Assembly (NCBI GenBank): GCA_018873245.2
Contig: JAEMBT020000003.1
Span: 2,809,843 to 2,873,842, forward strand
Origin: Archegozetes longisetosus
Lineage: Eukaryota; Arthropoda; Arachnida; Sarcoptiformes; Trhypochthoniidae
Reading direction: 5' to 3'
DNA: 64,000 nucleotides
Each line of letters opens with the position of its first letter. The first letter of the stretch is position 1. Under the pieces are notes generated by a model. It was not told the DNA's origin, did no database searches, and saw nothing but the letters and a program-made list of their open reading frames with translations. A program made the translations under genes and the position numbers. This document shows positions 26,501 through 39,100 of this stretch, in pieces.

Positions 26501-29500
26501 CATGAATGGTATGAGCTTGGTGTTTAATTTTTAAGAATAAATAATTTAATTGGTTTGAAATTTCGATAGCGATTCTAAGTGTTGCTAACACCCATGGATT
26601 AGTTCTGAACGAGAAATCATGGCATATAATTTTAACAACACTGCAGCATCTGGTTTGGATTCTCGGTCTGAAGCCTACAAGTGGTGGTACTCTGAAAGTG
26701 GGCAGAGCTGGTACTGAAGCCGGAGCTTCAACAAATACACTGATCACAACTGCAGCTATGTCTGACTTACCAGTACTTTCAACAATGCTTTCGCGTCTGT
26801 TTGAAAGTTCACAGTAAGTAATAATTTTGTATAATAGAAATTAAGAAATTGAATGTTCTAACTGACATACTTATTTAACTGATAATTGTGTCTCTGATTC
26901 TCCTAACGCTAATCCCAGCTATGCTTCTGTAGGCGATCTGTTGTCGCAGGTCTTTCAAAGCTCGCAGTAAGTGCCCAGTGCTATAAATGCGACTGAATAA
27001 CTAATTCTTAATCAACTCTAATCAGAATTTGATTTTTAGATCTTAATCATCTTTTTATGTTATTTTTGTTATGGATTTTCTCCAAATAAATAACTTTTTA
27101 TATAAATAATTGGATTGTTATAATAAAGTTGTGTTCAATGTGTTTTAAGGTATCTTAAATCTGAATCATTATTACATTTGGTTAATGCTTTGGTCAAGTT
27201 GTCTCAGGAATCGATGGATATCGCGTATAACAATCGCGAACCTTCTTTAGTAAGTTTAAAGTTCAGCTAATATTAGTTTATATTAGTTTGATTAGAATCA
27301 AAATGATCTGTTCTCTATATTCAAAATTGTTCTTTTAGTTCTCTATCTTTAATACTCTTGAAGTATTTCTAAAATTCAATCAGATATTAATTTAGTGTTT
27401 TTCGAAAATAAGTTTGCAGTCGCAAAGTTATTGGAGACCGCAATTGTTAACTTATCTCGTATTGATGTAATCTGGAAACAAATAACTTCACATCTATTAG
27501 AAGGTATTTCGTGCAAAACTTTGGTCAATATGACTAACTTGCTATAAAATGATTTATATTCCCTATGATTAATAGTCTGTGCACATCCTCACATAAAAAT
27601 GCGTGAATGGGGTGTTGAGGCGCTTTGTAGTTTAGGTATAAAAATGTCAATGCTCCTTTATTTTGAAAATAGTTTTAAATTAAAAATCTCCCCAATAATA
27701 GTGAAGTCAACCCTCTCTCAATCACAACCGGAAAGCAAACCGGCAAATGAAAGCGAAAGCGAGAATTCAAAAGACAGTTCTTGCACGGCAACAGTCAAAC
27801 AATTCATGTTTTTAGCCCCACTTCAAGACTTGTCATATATCCCTCATTCAGATATACGTCAAAAACAATTGGACTGTACTTTACAAATATTGCAATCGAG
27901 TGGTGATACATTGACTTACGGTTGGCCTCAAATATTTGAAATCGTGGGTGCAATCAATGATACGCAAAACGAAAATCTGATTCGCTGTGCATTTCAATGT
28001 CTTCAATTAATTATAGCCGACTTTCTCCCTCTGATTCCATCTCTTTGTTTGATTTTATGTGTTGACACAACCGCTAAATTTGGTTCTCAGACACAGGAAC
28101 TTAACGTATCGCTGACTGCAATCGGTTTGCTTTGGAACATTGCAGATTATTTGCATTCGAATCAGAATAAAATTAAAACAATTTTAAATGAAAGCACTAA
28201 CAAAGCTGATTCTGATGAAAGTGAGGAAAATAAACTGGCCACAGATTTGAATGCTTTCGACACATTATGGATGGGACTATTTACTCGTTTGGGGTAACAA
28301 TCATCAGATTATTTGGATTTACAATTGAAATTAATATATATGTATTTTTTTATAGTGATTTATGTACCGACTCTCGAGCATCAGTTCGTAAGAGTGCGGG
28401 ACAAACATTGTTCTCAACAATGACAACACACGGCTCTATACTAGAAGCTAAAACTTGGAAATCAGTTTTGTGGACAGTATTGTTTCCATTGTTAGATCGT
28501 GTCAGAGTTCTATCTGGATCTGCGTCTAGCGATAAGATAACTGACAGTAAGTTAATGGGAAGCGGAGGTTCTTCTATCATTATTCATCATTCGAGAAATA
28601 CTGCACAAAAGCAATGGTTAGTTTTGGAGATCTAATATTAATTCGATTTAGTCAACTTTTCATTAATTTTGATCAATATTTATAGGTCTGAAACTCAGGT
28701 TTTAGTTCTATCAGGCGTTTCACGCATATTAAGTATAAAACTCGAATTATTAGCCAACACCGAAGATTTTTATAAGACATGGACATTATTACTTGAGTTT
28801 ATCGAAACTTCTGCGTTAAGCAAAAATAGCGAAGTTTCGCTCTCAGCTCTCAAATGCTTTCAAGAGATTTTATGTGTTACTAAAAGTGCGAGTTATAACG
28901 ACGAAAATAATGGTTCGGAACCGTTATGGGACGCAGCTTGGAATGTCTGGTCAGTTCTCATTCTATTTGACTTTATTTTACAATTATTATTATGTTTGAA
29001 GACATAATATTTGTTTTCATTGAAGGTATAACATTGGATTCACAACAACACAATTGAAGGATATTTTAAATGAAACTAATGGTTCTGATAGTGCAAACAA
29101 AAATTCAGAAATAAGTTCAATTTACATTCCATCGCAAGCATTCTTGACTTCACTCATTCAAATATTTCCGTATCTATTCATTCATATTAAATCGAAATTT
29201 TCCGAAAAGTATGCATTTCATTTGTATCCTATGATGAATTTATATAATATAACTGAATTTTTCTGCCATATCAGAGACTTTCAAAAGTTATCTCTGGTTC
29301 TACAAAATGCAGTTTCTGTGCCATTAGCGAACTCAGACACAAGCTTGCCATATATGATGTCACTTTCAATTAATGAACCTCTGAGCCCATTACAAGAAAA
29401 TGTGCTGTTCGTGTTGGATACATTACAAAAAGAAATATTACAAGAGAGTGATCTCTATCCCCTTTTACCATCTATTTTCAATCAGTATTTAGCTTTTTCA

Positions 29501-30996
29501 TGCTATGCCGTCAACATAAGTAAGTACTATTCAAATAGTTGCTTAACTACGAAAAATTCTGATTGGATTTCAAATTTTATTCATTTAGTTCCTCCACATC
29601 TGCCTTCTTTTACGAATGCACAAACGACGCCGCAATTAATACCCGTAAGTTTCCATAATGTTATGAATTATTTTTGAATAATTTAGAATTTGTTCTACAT
29701 TAATCAAGGGTGAGGTATCAGGAATTAATTCGAATACTTATTATTCGTTCGGCGAAAGAGCGATGAGAAATGCATTGGCTCTCTATCAAAAAACAGCTAA
29801 TGAATCGATTGTTATTAAGTCACATATTCTCCACTCAATAATAAAGGTTTGGCTGATAATTATTTACTGGACTACTTAGAGCAATAAGAACTAACTTGAA
29901 TTACATATTTTATAGACCTTAAAAATTCCATTGTGTATGAAGTATTCGTGTCCCTCACAAACCACTTGGAAATTAGCCGTCAATTCTCTACTAACCGTAT
30001 TACAAATCGGTCTTCCAGTTGCGCGTCAAAACGGTAATTGTGATTAATCTGACGAAAATGAGTAAAACTTTTTCTAACAATCATGAACTGATTTTATTTT
30101 CTACGAATTTATAGCCTCTGACTTCATAGGAATGTGGGGCGATCTCGCTCTCTCATTGGAAGGCTTTCTATTTCCAACTAGTAAACCAGCTTCAACTCAG
30201 ACACTAGAAGAACAACAATTCGACGAATCACTAGATGTTAGAGTAGTTGAGCTGATACGCGATGGAATTATGCCATACGCGGCTCAAATACCCAAAGAGT
30301 TTCTGTTGCAAACAGTTTCATTGCTCAATAAAGGATCAATACACTCAGCAACTAATAGCTCACCAGTCGGTCAGTTCTGCTTTTATTCAACTCGTTATCA
30401 ATCGAGTATATATAGTGTTTTTCTTATTAAAGATATAGAATCCACACGAAAACTACGCGAAGAGTTTGCACGAACATGTTTCGAAACTTTACTCCAATTT
30501 TCGTTTTTGGGTCCAAAAGGAAATCCAGGACTTTTCATACAGTCACTCGGAAATGAATTTACGCCCGATCATAGTATCGGTATTGTTAACAAATTAGCGG
30601 TTACTTCAATACTTCAACGATTCAATGAAGTTGTTGTCAAGTATGTCGAGGACGAGAAACTGTGTCCGTGTCCTCTTCCCAGGTATTCAAAACACAATAA
30701 TTCTTATTGCTTTTAATGAATAAGTAATTGATTTTTTAAGGCATAGAATGGCAGAAATATCTTTTGTATTAAAAGCTTTGGCCACACTAATAGTATCGCT
30801 AAAGAAAGCACCGGTCGATAGCGTTGAGCCTCACGTTTGGGACCTTTTAATACGATTATATCCTCATATAGTGGACTGCACTACTTCTAATTCAGTTCAA
30901 GTGAATCGATCTCTTAGGGAGGTCCTGCATGAATACTCAGACTTATTGTCTCCGCCATCGATGATATCATATAAGTCTATGAAGAATGGTTGCTAA
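23547..30996 (+). CDS. MON2: MON2 homolog, Golgi/endosome Arf-GEF-like regulator
   Basis: Large HEAT-repeat-type protein related to BIG/GBF1 Arf-GEFs but without a Sec7 domain; works at trans-Golgi and endosomes in recycling. I assemble 28 exons with consistent phase: 23547-23651, 23732-23923, 24033-24297, 24365-24465, 24525-24650, 24712-24918, 24994-25063, 25138-25189, 25255-25282, 25352-25851, 25903-25997, 26065-26411, 26478-26508, 26570-26813, 26919-26966, 27150-27249, 27413-27503, 27576-27635, 27702-28293, 28356-28616, 28686-28949, 29026-29208, 29275-29644, 29709-29846, 29916-30033, 30115-30369, 30433-30682, 30741-30996. This gives about 1782 residues, near the usual 1700. Diagnostic stretches: [11 protein letters not shown] and [10 protein letters not shown] (N-terminal DCB region), [90 protein letters not shown]. 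Introns are mostly 60-75 bp. Exon 15 (48 nt) looks like an optional cassette. Confidence 0.93.
26919..26966 (+). other. MON2 48-nt cassette exon, partial duplicate of preceding exon end
   Basis: Bounded by CCCAG| and |GTAAGT, 16 codons. Because exons 14 and 15 both end with CA and exon 16 begins with G, skipping or including it keeps frame and the Gln codon. It ends LLSQVFQSS, echoing the end of exon 14 (MLSRLFESS), and about 25 of 34 bases match around the two donors. Confidence 0.65.
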
Positions 30997-31169
30997 AAGA
31001 CTCTCATTCATTGAATCTCTAAAGCAACAAATGAACTATGTAAACGATGATTCATTGTTAGAAACCTAATTATTTATTATTGATTTCTATATTTGGTATA
31101 TTTCTTAATTTTCAAGCAAATTATTTTCTATCGAAAGAGATTTTATTAAACGTTATAATTATCTTGAAT

Positions 31170-31175
31170 AATAAA
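31170..31175 (+). terminator. Candidate MON2 polyadenylation signal
   Basis: AATAAA about 175 bp after the MON2 stop codon. The hexamer is canonical, but such words are common in AT-rich DNA; there is no transcript evidence. Confidence 0.4.
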
Positions 31176-31715
31176 TTAATGAAATAAGTGATCTATCTAT
31201 CGATATCTAGTCCTTTGATTATTGATTATGCTATTTAATATATAACATAATAAACAAAACTTTTATACATCTCATAAACTTATTTAAAGAATTTGAACAT
31301 ATAAACTGTTAGAAACTTCGTAGACTTCATATTGATTTTGCCTTTTTGAATAAGTTTCAAAAAGTTATTTAAAGCTTTGAAAAAGTCTTCCAAATTATGA
31401 ACTTCACGCAACACTTCAGAAATTTAATCAACTTTTGCGTAGATATGAAAAAGTTGTTTAATTTCAATATTTTTAGGTATGAAAAGTTGCGACTTAAATC
31501 ATTTTTTGACTCTATTCCAAAATTGATAAATTGAAAAGACTTATGCTGTCTGTGTTGACAGAAACTATAAAATTCTTGATAAATATTAATAGCTGAGTAG
31601 CATATGGAAAATCCAAATTTATTTGGATTAATAGACTTAATTTAAAATAAAATGGATGGTTTAAATTCTATGGAGATATGAATGAAATCCAAACTATAAA
31701 GCATAGGTTATTGTT

Positions 31716-31752
31716 ATATGGAAAGGGTTATATCACATAACCCCTTCCATAT
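31716..31752. repeat. Hairpin with 16-bp arms beside a C9 run
   Basis: Arms 31716-31731 and 31737-31752 pair at 15 of 16 positions around a 5-base loop (ATCAC). A C9 homopolymer follows at 31768-31776. It may be a structured 3' UTR element or a remnant of a mobile element. Confidence 0.75.
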
Positions 31753-32227
31753 TGTAAATCGCTTACTCCCCCCCCCTTTGTATCGAAGTCTAACGCAAGT
31801 GGCTCGAACCGAGGTGGTCAGTCCTGGTTACGCCAAATGTCGAGTGTTGCATACGTAATTGACGTAGCGTAAGCCGCATCATTTCTTTTGTCATCTTTAA
31901 TTCCAGTTGATTACGAAAACAGTTAAACATCGTTTTGAGGTCTTAGCAAGACTAGTCTATGCCAACTCTGAAGATGAAGATACTCTAATAATCTATATTA
32001 ATCGTCTAGAGCTATTGACAATTTAAAATATGATTATTGACTTGCTTTTCGAGTTTGTGCATTTTGTGTATGAAAAATAAAACAGAATCGTTTCGATACC
32101 TTTTCTAATTGTTAACTTTATTTTGATTGTAGCCATTCACATTTTCATATGAAATCAATTAAAAACCAATTTAACTTTTTATGTCTGTCGACTATTTTCA
32201 ATAGACTTTTACAATTAAAGAGTAGAA

Positions 32228-32271
32228 GTTTTCAAGTTGAAAAAGTTGAAAATTGGTTTCAACTTGAAAAC
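32228..32271. repeat. Perfect 15-bp inverted repeat
   Basis: GTTTTCAAGTTGAAA at 32228-32242 and its exact reverse complement at 32257-32271, 14-base loop. It sits between the convergent MON2 and SLC34 3' ends. Confidence 0.8.
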
Positions 32272-33115
32272 AAACAGAACTTTAATTGAATGAAAGAGAT
32301 AACGTAATTGAGAGGAAGACTTCAAATTAGGTTATTCTAATATTGTGTTTTGCTGTGGAATGTCTTATATAATATTGATGAGTTTGTGTAATAAATAATA
32401 AGTTGTTAATAACAGTAATCCAATATAATTGAAATTGTTTTTCAAAAATTCAAAGTATAATCAAATTTACAGATATATACATGAATCCAACTTCTGGATT
32501 TATTAAGCCTAAAATTATTTATAACCAAATGGAGAACTTCAGTAAATAGTATTTACAGAAAATCTGCCGCTTCTTACGAGCACAAACTTTTATCACATTT
32601 AAATTGATTTTTAGATCAGCCTTTCATTTGAGAGTTGGATAGAAAAGTTTTTCTATCCAATTAAAATCTCTAAAATACTCAATATTAGCAATAATTATGC
32701 ATTCATACTATCGTCTAACTGTTAGCAACGATTTAGCTAAACACCTAAACTTAAACTAAACTAAAACTACTTTCAAACTTAGCAATAAAATCAAAAAAGC
32801 GGAAGATTATCATAAGATAGTTTTAAAAACTTGAGAAATCAAGACTAAACTAAATCTTAACCTTTAAAACGATTAGACACAGGTTTAAATAAGTTGAGTA
32901 CATTTAAATATGTTAAATTTGAGCCACAATTTAGATAATTAAATATTTAGTACGCATTTTCACTGTTTATAAAAAGATTTGAAGATAAAAAATGATATAT
33001 ATCTGAATAAAAGAATATAATCGATGATAAACTGATGAAAGGTATCAAACTATTTACAGATGTTACTCATATTTACAAACTGTTCTTAAACTTTTGACGC
33101 ACTTCGTTGGCTAAA

Positions 33116-36100
33116 TCAAAGAATTGTCACCTCTTTGTCGCTATCTTTACTGTTTTCTATACCTTTCCAATGTATAACATATCCGTCGTTATCATAAACA
33201 TTCCTCAGTTGATTATCACTATTAGAGTTCTTCATGGATCCCAATATATGGAGCTGCGACTGATTTGTTGTTTGGCCTAATACTGAAGAGTCGTGTCGAG
33301 ATTGAGAATTAGCACAACATTTTAGACATGAAAACTTTTCTCCTAATTTAGAAATTATAGCGTCGATTGGATCCAACGAATGCATCCAAAGCGGCAAGAA
33401 ATCCCAGTTTTGTAGCTTTAACGGCAACCAACCCGGTCTTTTGCGTTGAATTATGTTAATTACAGTCACTATTAAGAAGAACAGTAATAGCGGTCCACCG
33501 ACGCCAACAAGCGCCCACATACTGGCCAGTGATAGCCCGAACACAATCAGTGGCAGAAGAAAGAACATCATAATTAGGTAAAACACACTAAACCATCGGT
33601 ATTTGGCTGTTACATTGCCCAAACCTCGAGCCAATGTTATCGGCAATCGTGTGAATGGTATCGGATAGAAGAGCAGAATACCGGAAAGGTTGAAGAAGAG
33701 ATGACAAAATGAGAGTTGTAATGTGTTTCTTAGACTATTCGAGTCGGCTGCCAGAGCCGCCAAAATGCCTATTTATACAAATAACAAGTTTATTGCAATG
33801 TCATTCAAAGTTTCAATAATCAAAACGTGTTTAATGTTCAAACTTATAAATATTTTGCAATAATGATTGACTGCAAGTAATTATTTGTGAGTAAAAAGTT
33901 GAAAAACTTTTGATAGATAGAAATCAATATGAATTAAATAGAGACCTGTAGTAGTGGTGCCAATATTGGAGCCAAGAGTCAACGGGTACATCCTTTCGAG
34001 AGATATGACTCCAATACCAGCCAAAGGTGTAAGCGCTGAAGTGAAAATTGAACTACTTTGCACTAAAATAGTTAGTATACATCCGACTAGTATTGCCAAG
34101 TAGTTAACCAGTATTGAATATGGAAATTCATAGTCTCTATTCATTGTCTTTTTGATGACATTTGCTATTTGCCCTCTAAAAACATACGATAAAACATGTT
34201 TTATTACTCATGTTAAACAATGCATAAAACAATAAAAACTATGGACAACTATCAAGTCTACGATAAAAACCAGACAAATTGATGACTTGGCTATTTTTCA
34301 GAAAGCAACTATAAATAACAATTACTTAAGCATTGAATGAAGCAATTTGACCATTAATACAAGACAACCACAGAGTACCACCAGAGAGATAGCAAGCAAT
34401 ACAACTCCACTTATCGAATCGCTCAGATCGATCTTGGCGAATAATGATTTGCCTGCAAATGTCATTTAATTAATACGAGTAAAACATAGCTAAAAATTAT
34501 AAAAATGCTCACATTCTTCAACACAAGTGTTGTTGTCCGTTTTGCAACACTTCTTAATTAAGGATTCGGTCACATTTTCCGGTTCCTGACCACTCGCTAT
34601 TCGATCCAATATTTTCTTATCGAGCTTTTTAGTGGAAATAAAAACAAAAAATGATTAATTAGCAGTTTGGTGATCATGTTGGTTGCATGCTATGTTCAAA
34701 TTTTCAGCTCATCGCTAACAAAAGTAATCGTTAAAAGTGGCGTCATGTATGATGCCCTTCGATTAACCTTACTACCAAATAGTATGATATTCTTAGTCAA
34801 GTTTTCAACAAGTTTTCTTCTCGGTTATCACACCAATTAATCTAATTTTCAATTTAGTTAAGAGTTAGAAAGTCGGAATAGGTTCTGAGTAATTCTCATA
34901 AAGTTTGAGGTGAATATAAATTTTATTTTTAAAGTTTGGTATCAAATATTCGAAAGTATCGAAAAAGAGTATCGATTGTATTCTGTATTATTAATTGTCT
35001 AAATTTGATACAAAACGCCTCAATAGAGACCACTATCTCTAATGACAGACAAACCAAACGCGCAGATCATAAATGTATTTTTGGTTGTATAGACACAATG
35101 GTAACTATAATGACGGCAGGCAGCATCATGTGTTCACGTGCAACATAAGCGCTAGCCAAAAGCATCTTAAGAATCGATAATTATATAGAATCAAAGTTAG
35201 GTGTAGTAGAGGCACAGACTCAATAAATAAATTGCTGACATTATCGAGTGAATGTGCCAGTACTTGACTCATATTGCACCATAAACACGATTACAACATG
35301 ACAATTGTTTAGCTAAAACAGTATAACGAAAGAATAGCTGCTTTTCAATGTTAAAGACAACACTTTTGAGTTTGTAATTTGTCAACTAAGTAACTAGACT
35401 AAATTAGCGTCTAGTCTAACGATACAAAAAACAAAAGTTCAGACAAGTTTGAAAAAGGCTTCGTATAACTGTTAGTTTACTAGATCTAACTTTTCAACAT
35501 TAAATAAATGTGAGCCAAAAATCTGGTGAGTTATTGGACAGGAAGAGATAATCTTTAGATAAGCTAAGAGTATGATTTTGTTGAAAGAAAGCTCAAGTGC
35601 AAGTGGGACGCCAAATGACAAATATATGATAGCAGTAATGAATAATTAGAGTAATTGAAATACCTCGATGATTAACTTAGTAAACGGTTTTGTGATTTTG
35701 CCTAAGAACTCAGTGTTAGCTCCCTTGTCTTGCGACCAATCGAATCGATCGATTATCAACTCAGTTAACCACTCCAGATAATGAGAAGCCACTTCTACGG
35801 GCAGGAGTACGAGAACCGTCAGCCAATTGAACATATCATGAACAGTGGCAGCAGCGAAGGCACGTCTAAACTCGTTTCGATCAGTCGCTTGCATTAACGA
35901 GACAATGGTGTTGGTCACAGATGTGCCGATATTTGCGCCCATCACTATCGGTATCGCCTCACGAACTTTGATTACTAAAAGTTTGGCATTAATTAGGAGG
36001 CGTTCGCCTCACAATCAAAAGGCACTTACTGCCGGACCCAACCATTGTGACCACTATCGAGGTTGAAGTTGACGAACTCTGGACAAGAACTGTCACCAGT

Positions 36101-39100
36101 ACGCCTATCATCAGACCAACGACAGGATTTTTCAATAGATCGCTATCGGATATGATCTTTCCAGCAGCTCGACTGCCAACCAACCGAAAGGCTGAGCTCA
36201 AGAAGTCCAGCGAGCATATGAAGAAGTAGAGTAGAATAAGAAGTGCCACAATCTTCGATATATTGATTGCTACTCTTTTTAATTTTTGGCTTCCACTTAG
36301 TTCTGTGAAAAAACACCGAAATAGGTGTCAGAATTGTGATGATGATGGCCCAAACCCTCTATTTTATTCTTTCCGTTATTCATATCTCTGTTCATTATTT
36401 TAATCATTGAAAAGGCCATTGACTTGAGGCTAATTTTGATAGGTTATTTTAACATCATGTTATGATTGTCTCGCTGAATGATTGTCAAAATTTTTACTAA
36501 TGTTTAGGTAAAACTTGTGCCAAACTATATCAACATTAAAGCTATTGATGCAGTTTCAATGTATATTCAGTCAGTTAGTCAATGACACAAAAACTCAAAA
36601 CTCTTTAGAAGATTGGAATCGAGTTCTTGTATTTTTAGAAAGACTACTATTTTTGAATACTGCATATTATTTGTTTATGTTTTTTTCACTCATTTTTGTA
36701 AGAATTCTAAGGCTTTTGAGGGACTTCATTGAACGTTTGCCTAAAAAGTCTCAAACGTGAAACAATATTTATGCAGAAGTGCTTTAGTTGTAAAGAGACG
36801 CTCAATTTTAACTATATTTCTGTAAACTATTCTGAGAAGTGCAAAGATCAATGTATAACAGGCAATACTAATTATAAATGTTATTGTTTTTATATTTAAC
36901 TTAAATGAATGTCAAACAAAAACTTGCAGCAAAGCTCATCAATTTGAAAATTAGATTATAATAATTTGCGGCTCAATGTCTATCTATTGAAATAAAAGGT
37001 TTTTCAAACCCGGAATCTCATTGAGTCTACAGAATATCATTATGATATGTCTGGTTTGAAATTGAACTGTCTGTTAGTGAACAGTTGAATAAAAGGGTGG
37101 TTCTCATTGCATATATTAACAGAATAGGTTAAGCAAAACAAAACTATTAGCTGTATAATATTAATGACTTTACTTTGATGTGGTGGCATGATCTCATTTG
37201 ATCGTTTAAACAGCTAAATATAATGTTACCATTTTATAAATACCTAAACAATCAACCAAATCATCGCTAGTTCTAAAGAGTAAAGTTTGCAAAACTTATC
37301 CAATTGTCGGACGTTCAGTTCAAATATTTGGATCAGTTTTTCGATGCAAACAATTTAAGAATCTAAAGTAGTGAAAAAAGAATGTATTGCATGACGCTAT
37401 AACTATCGCTCGTCAGCTATACTTATTCGCACACAAAGCTAATGGTTTGTGACTCTTAGCGAACAGACTCACTAATTACACTCTACTTTTATTTGATTAA
37501 CTTTTTCAGGAAAGAATTTATTTTATTTTCATCTATAAATAAAAACCAAATTGCTATTTACAGTTTAATTTATAGGTCTAGAATGTCCTCAATTTATGCA
37601 GTATTATAAAATGGTTTTGTAAGTTTTAAACGAAGATGTCTACTATTCACAATACTTTTGTTGTAATACTATTATTCAAATCATTTTCAATGAATGTTAA
37701 GTTATTTATAAAACAGGTAAACCTTGAAAATGTTGCGCCAAATATTGTCACTAAAAGTCAAACAATCAAGTTATACAACAATGAAGATAAAAAGGTAGCT
37801 GAAATGACAGATTGTTATTTATAGAAGTAATGCTGAATAAGTGCTAATGAAATAATGAAACAAAAATGCTTTTGCATAAACTGAATGTATATAAAATAGT
37901 TTTGAATGCATTTGCAGTAGAAAATACATTCTCAAAGTTGGAGTACTAGCATGAATAGTAATTTTATAAGTAGGACAAAACTAATAAAAGCAACAATTAA
38001 TTATTAATCTTTCAATATTATGTACTATTTAGCTGATGATCGTGTTGCATCAAATGATCATTCATTCTCGATAACTCAGTTTGACTAATGAGAATTGTTT
38101 GTTTTAACGCTATGACTATCATTCTAAGAAGCACTTAAGATTTCTCATTAACTTAAACAATAGAAATATAAACAATAAGAAAGTTTGAGTGTCTGTTTTA
38201 AAACATGTGTTTGAATAGAAAATCTAAAAATTAAATTGAACATATTGAAAAAAGAGACTGTGAAACCTTATATGTTTTTTAAATCTAATTGCGTAGACTA
38301 AGCTCGTGATAACGTGATAAGCTATTTATATATTCAGTTTCACAATTTTCATTTAAATCAAAAGAGACTAGTTTTACGATTGAGTTATCAGCGTCTATTA
38401 GTTCTTTAATTTTATTAAAAATAGATTTCAACTTTTCTAATATTTTTACAAAGTTTAAAATTGCTTTTAAAAATGCTTACAATGCATGAAATGCATGAAC
38501 TACTTGAAAAACTGAACAAAACATCTCATTCTCAGAAAAGGTTTCAATTGATTGACAAACAAGATTAATTCATAAAAATCATCTTCAACTAAATAGTTGA
38601 TCGTCATTCAATTGCATGAGTGATTCGTAAGCAAAGTATCGATAAGTGATGATTACAAGCTTTGCAGTGTTAGTGTCTTTTACAGGGGTTTTCGGAAAAT
38701 ATTTTAAAACAGATAGTCAAAGTTAACAAAAAGATTGTATTTAAGACTCGAGACTATTTAACCAGATCATAACTAATTTAGGTACTCAAGCATAAAATTA
38801 ACAAGAATTAGTAGAATAAACAAATTCAAGTATAGTAAATAACGGGAGCTGTTGGCAATTCTTGAGAAATAGTTTACTTTATATACAAGGCTTGCAGTCA
38901 AACATTCTTATTGAGAACCTGATCAGTCAAAACTTTGTCAATGTCATTCTGTCTTTTCCAAACTTGCATTTCACTAAGTTTTGTTCCATTTGTAAATGTC
39001 TTTTCACAAACTCATTATAAAAATTGTTCAAATTATTCAACAAAAAAACAAATTCAATCTTTGACTTAATTATTTTAGATAAAGTTGAAAAATGCAAACA

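Larger units (their letters stand above)
30997..33115. other. Convergent intergenic region MON2 / SLC34
   Basis: 2.1 kb between convergent stop codons, holding both 3' UTRs. It contains a hairpin at 31716-31752, a run of nine C at 31768-31776, a less AT-rich patch to about 31880, and a perfect 15-bp inverted repeat at 32228-32271. No coding exon or clear tRNA seen. Confidence 0.7.

Noticed and set aside
31777-31870. Possible tRNA (GGTTCGAGCC-like T arm on the minus strand)
   Set aside because: I could not fold matching acceptor and anticodon arms around it.
36515-36760. 81-codon plus-strand frame inside the large SLC34 intron
   Set aside because: Low complexity, no domain, no promoter or exon partner.
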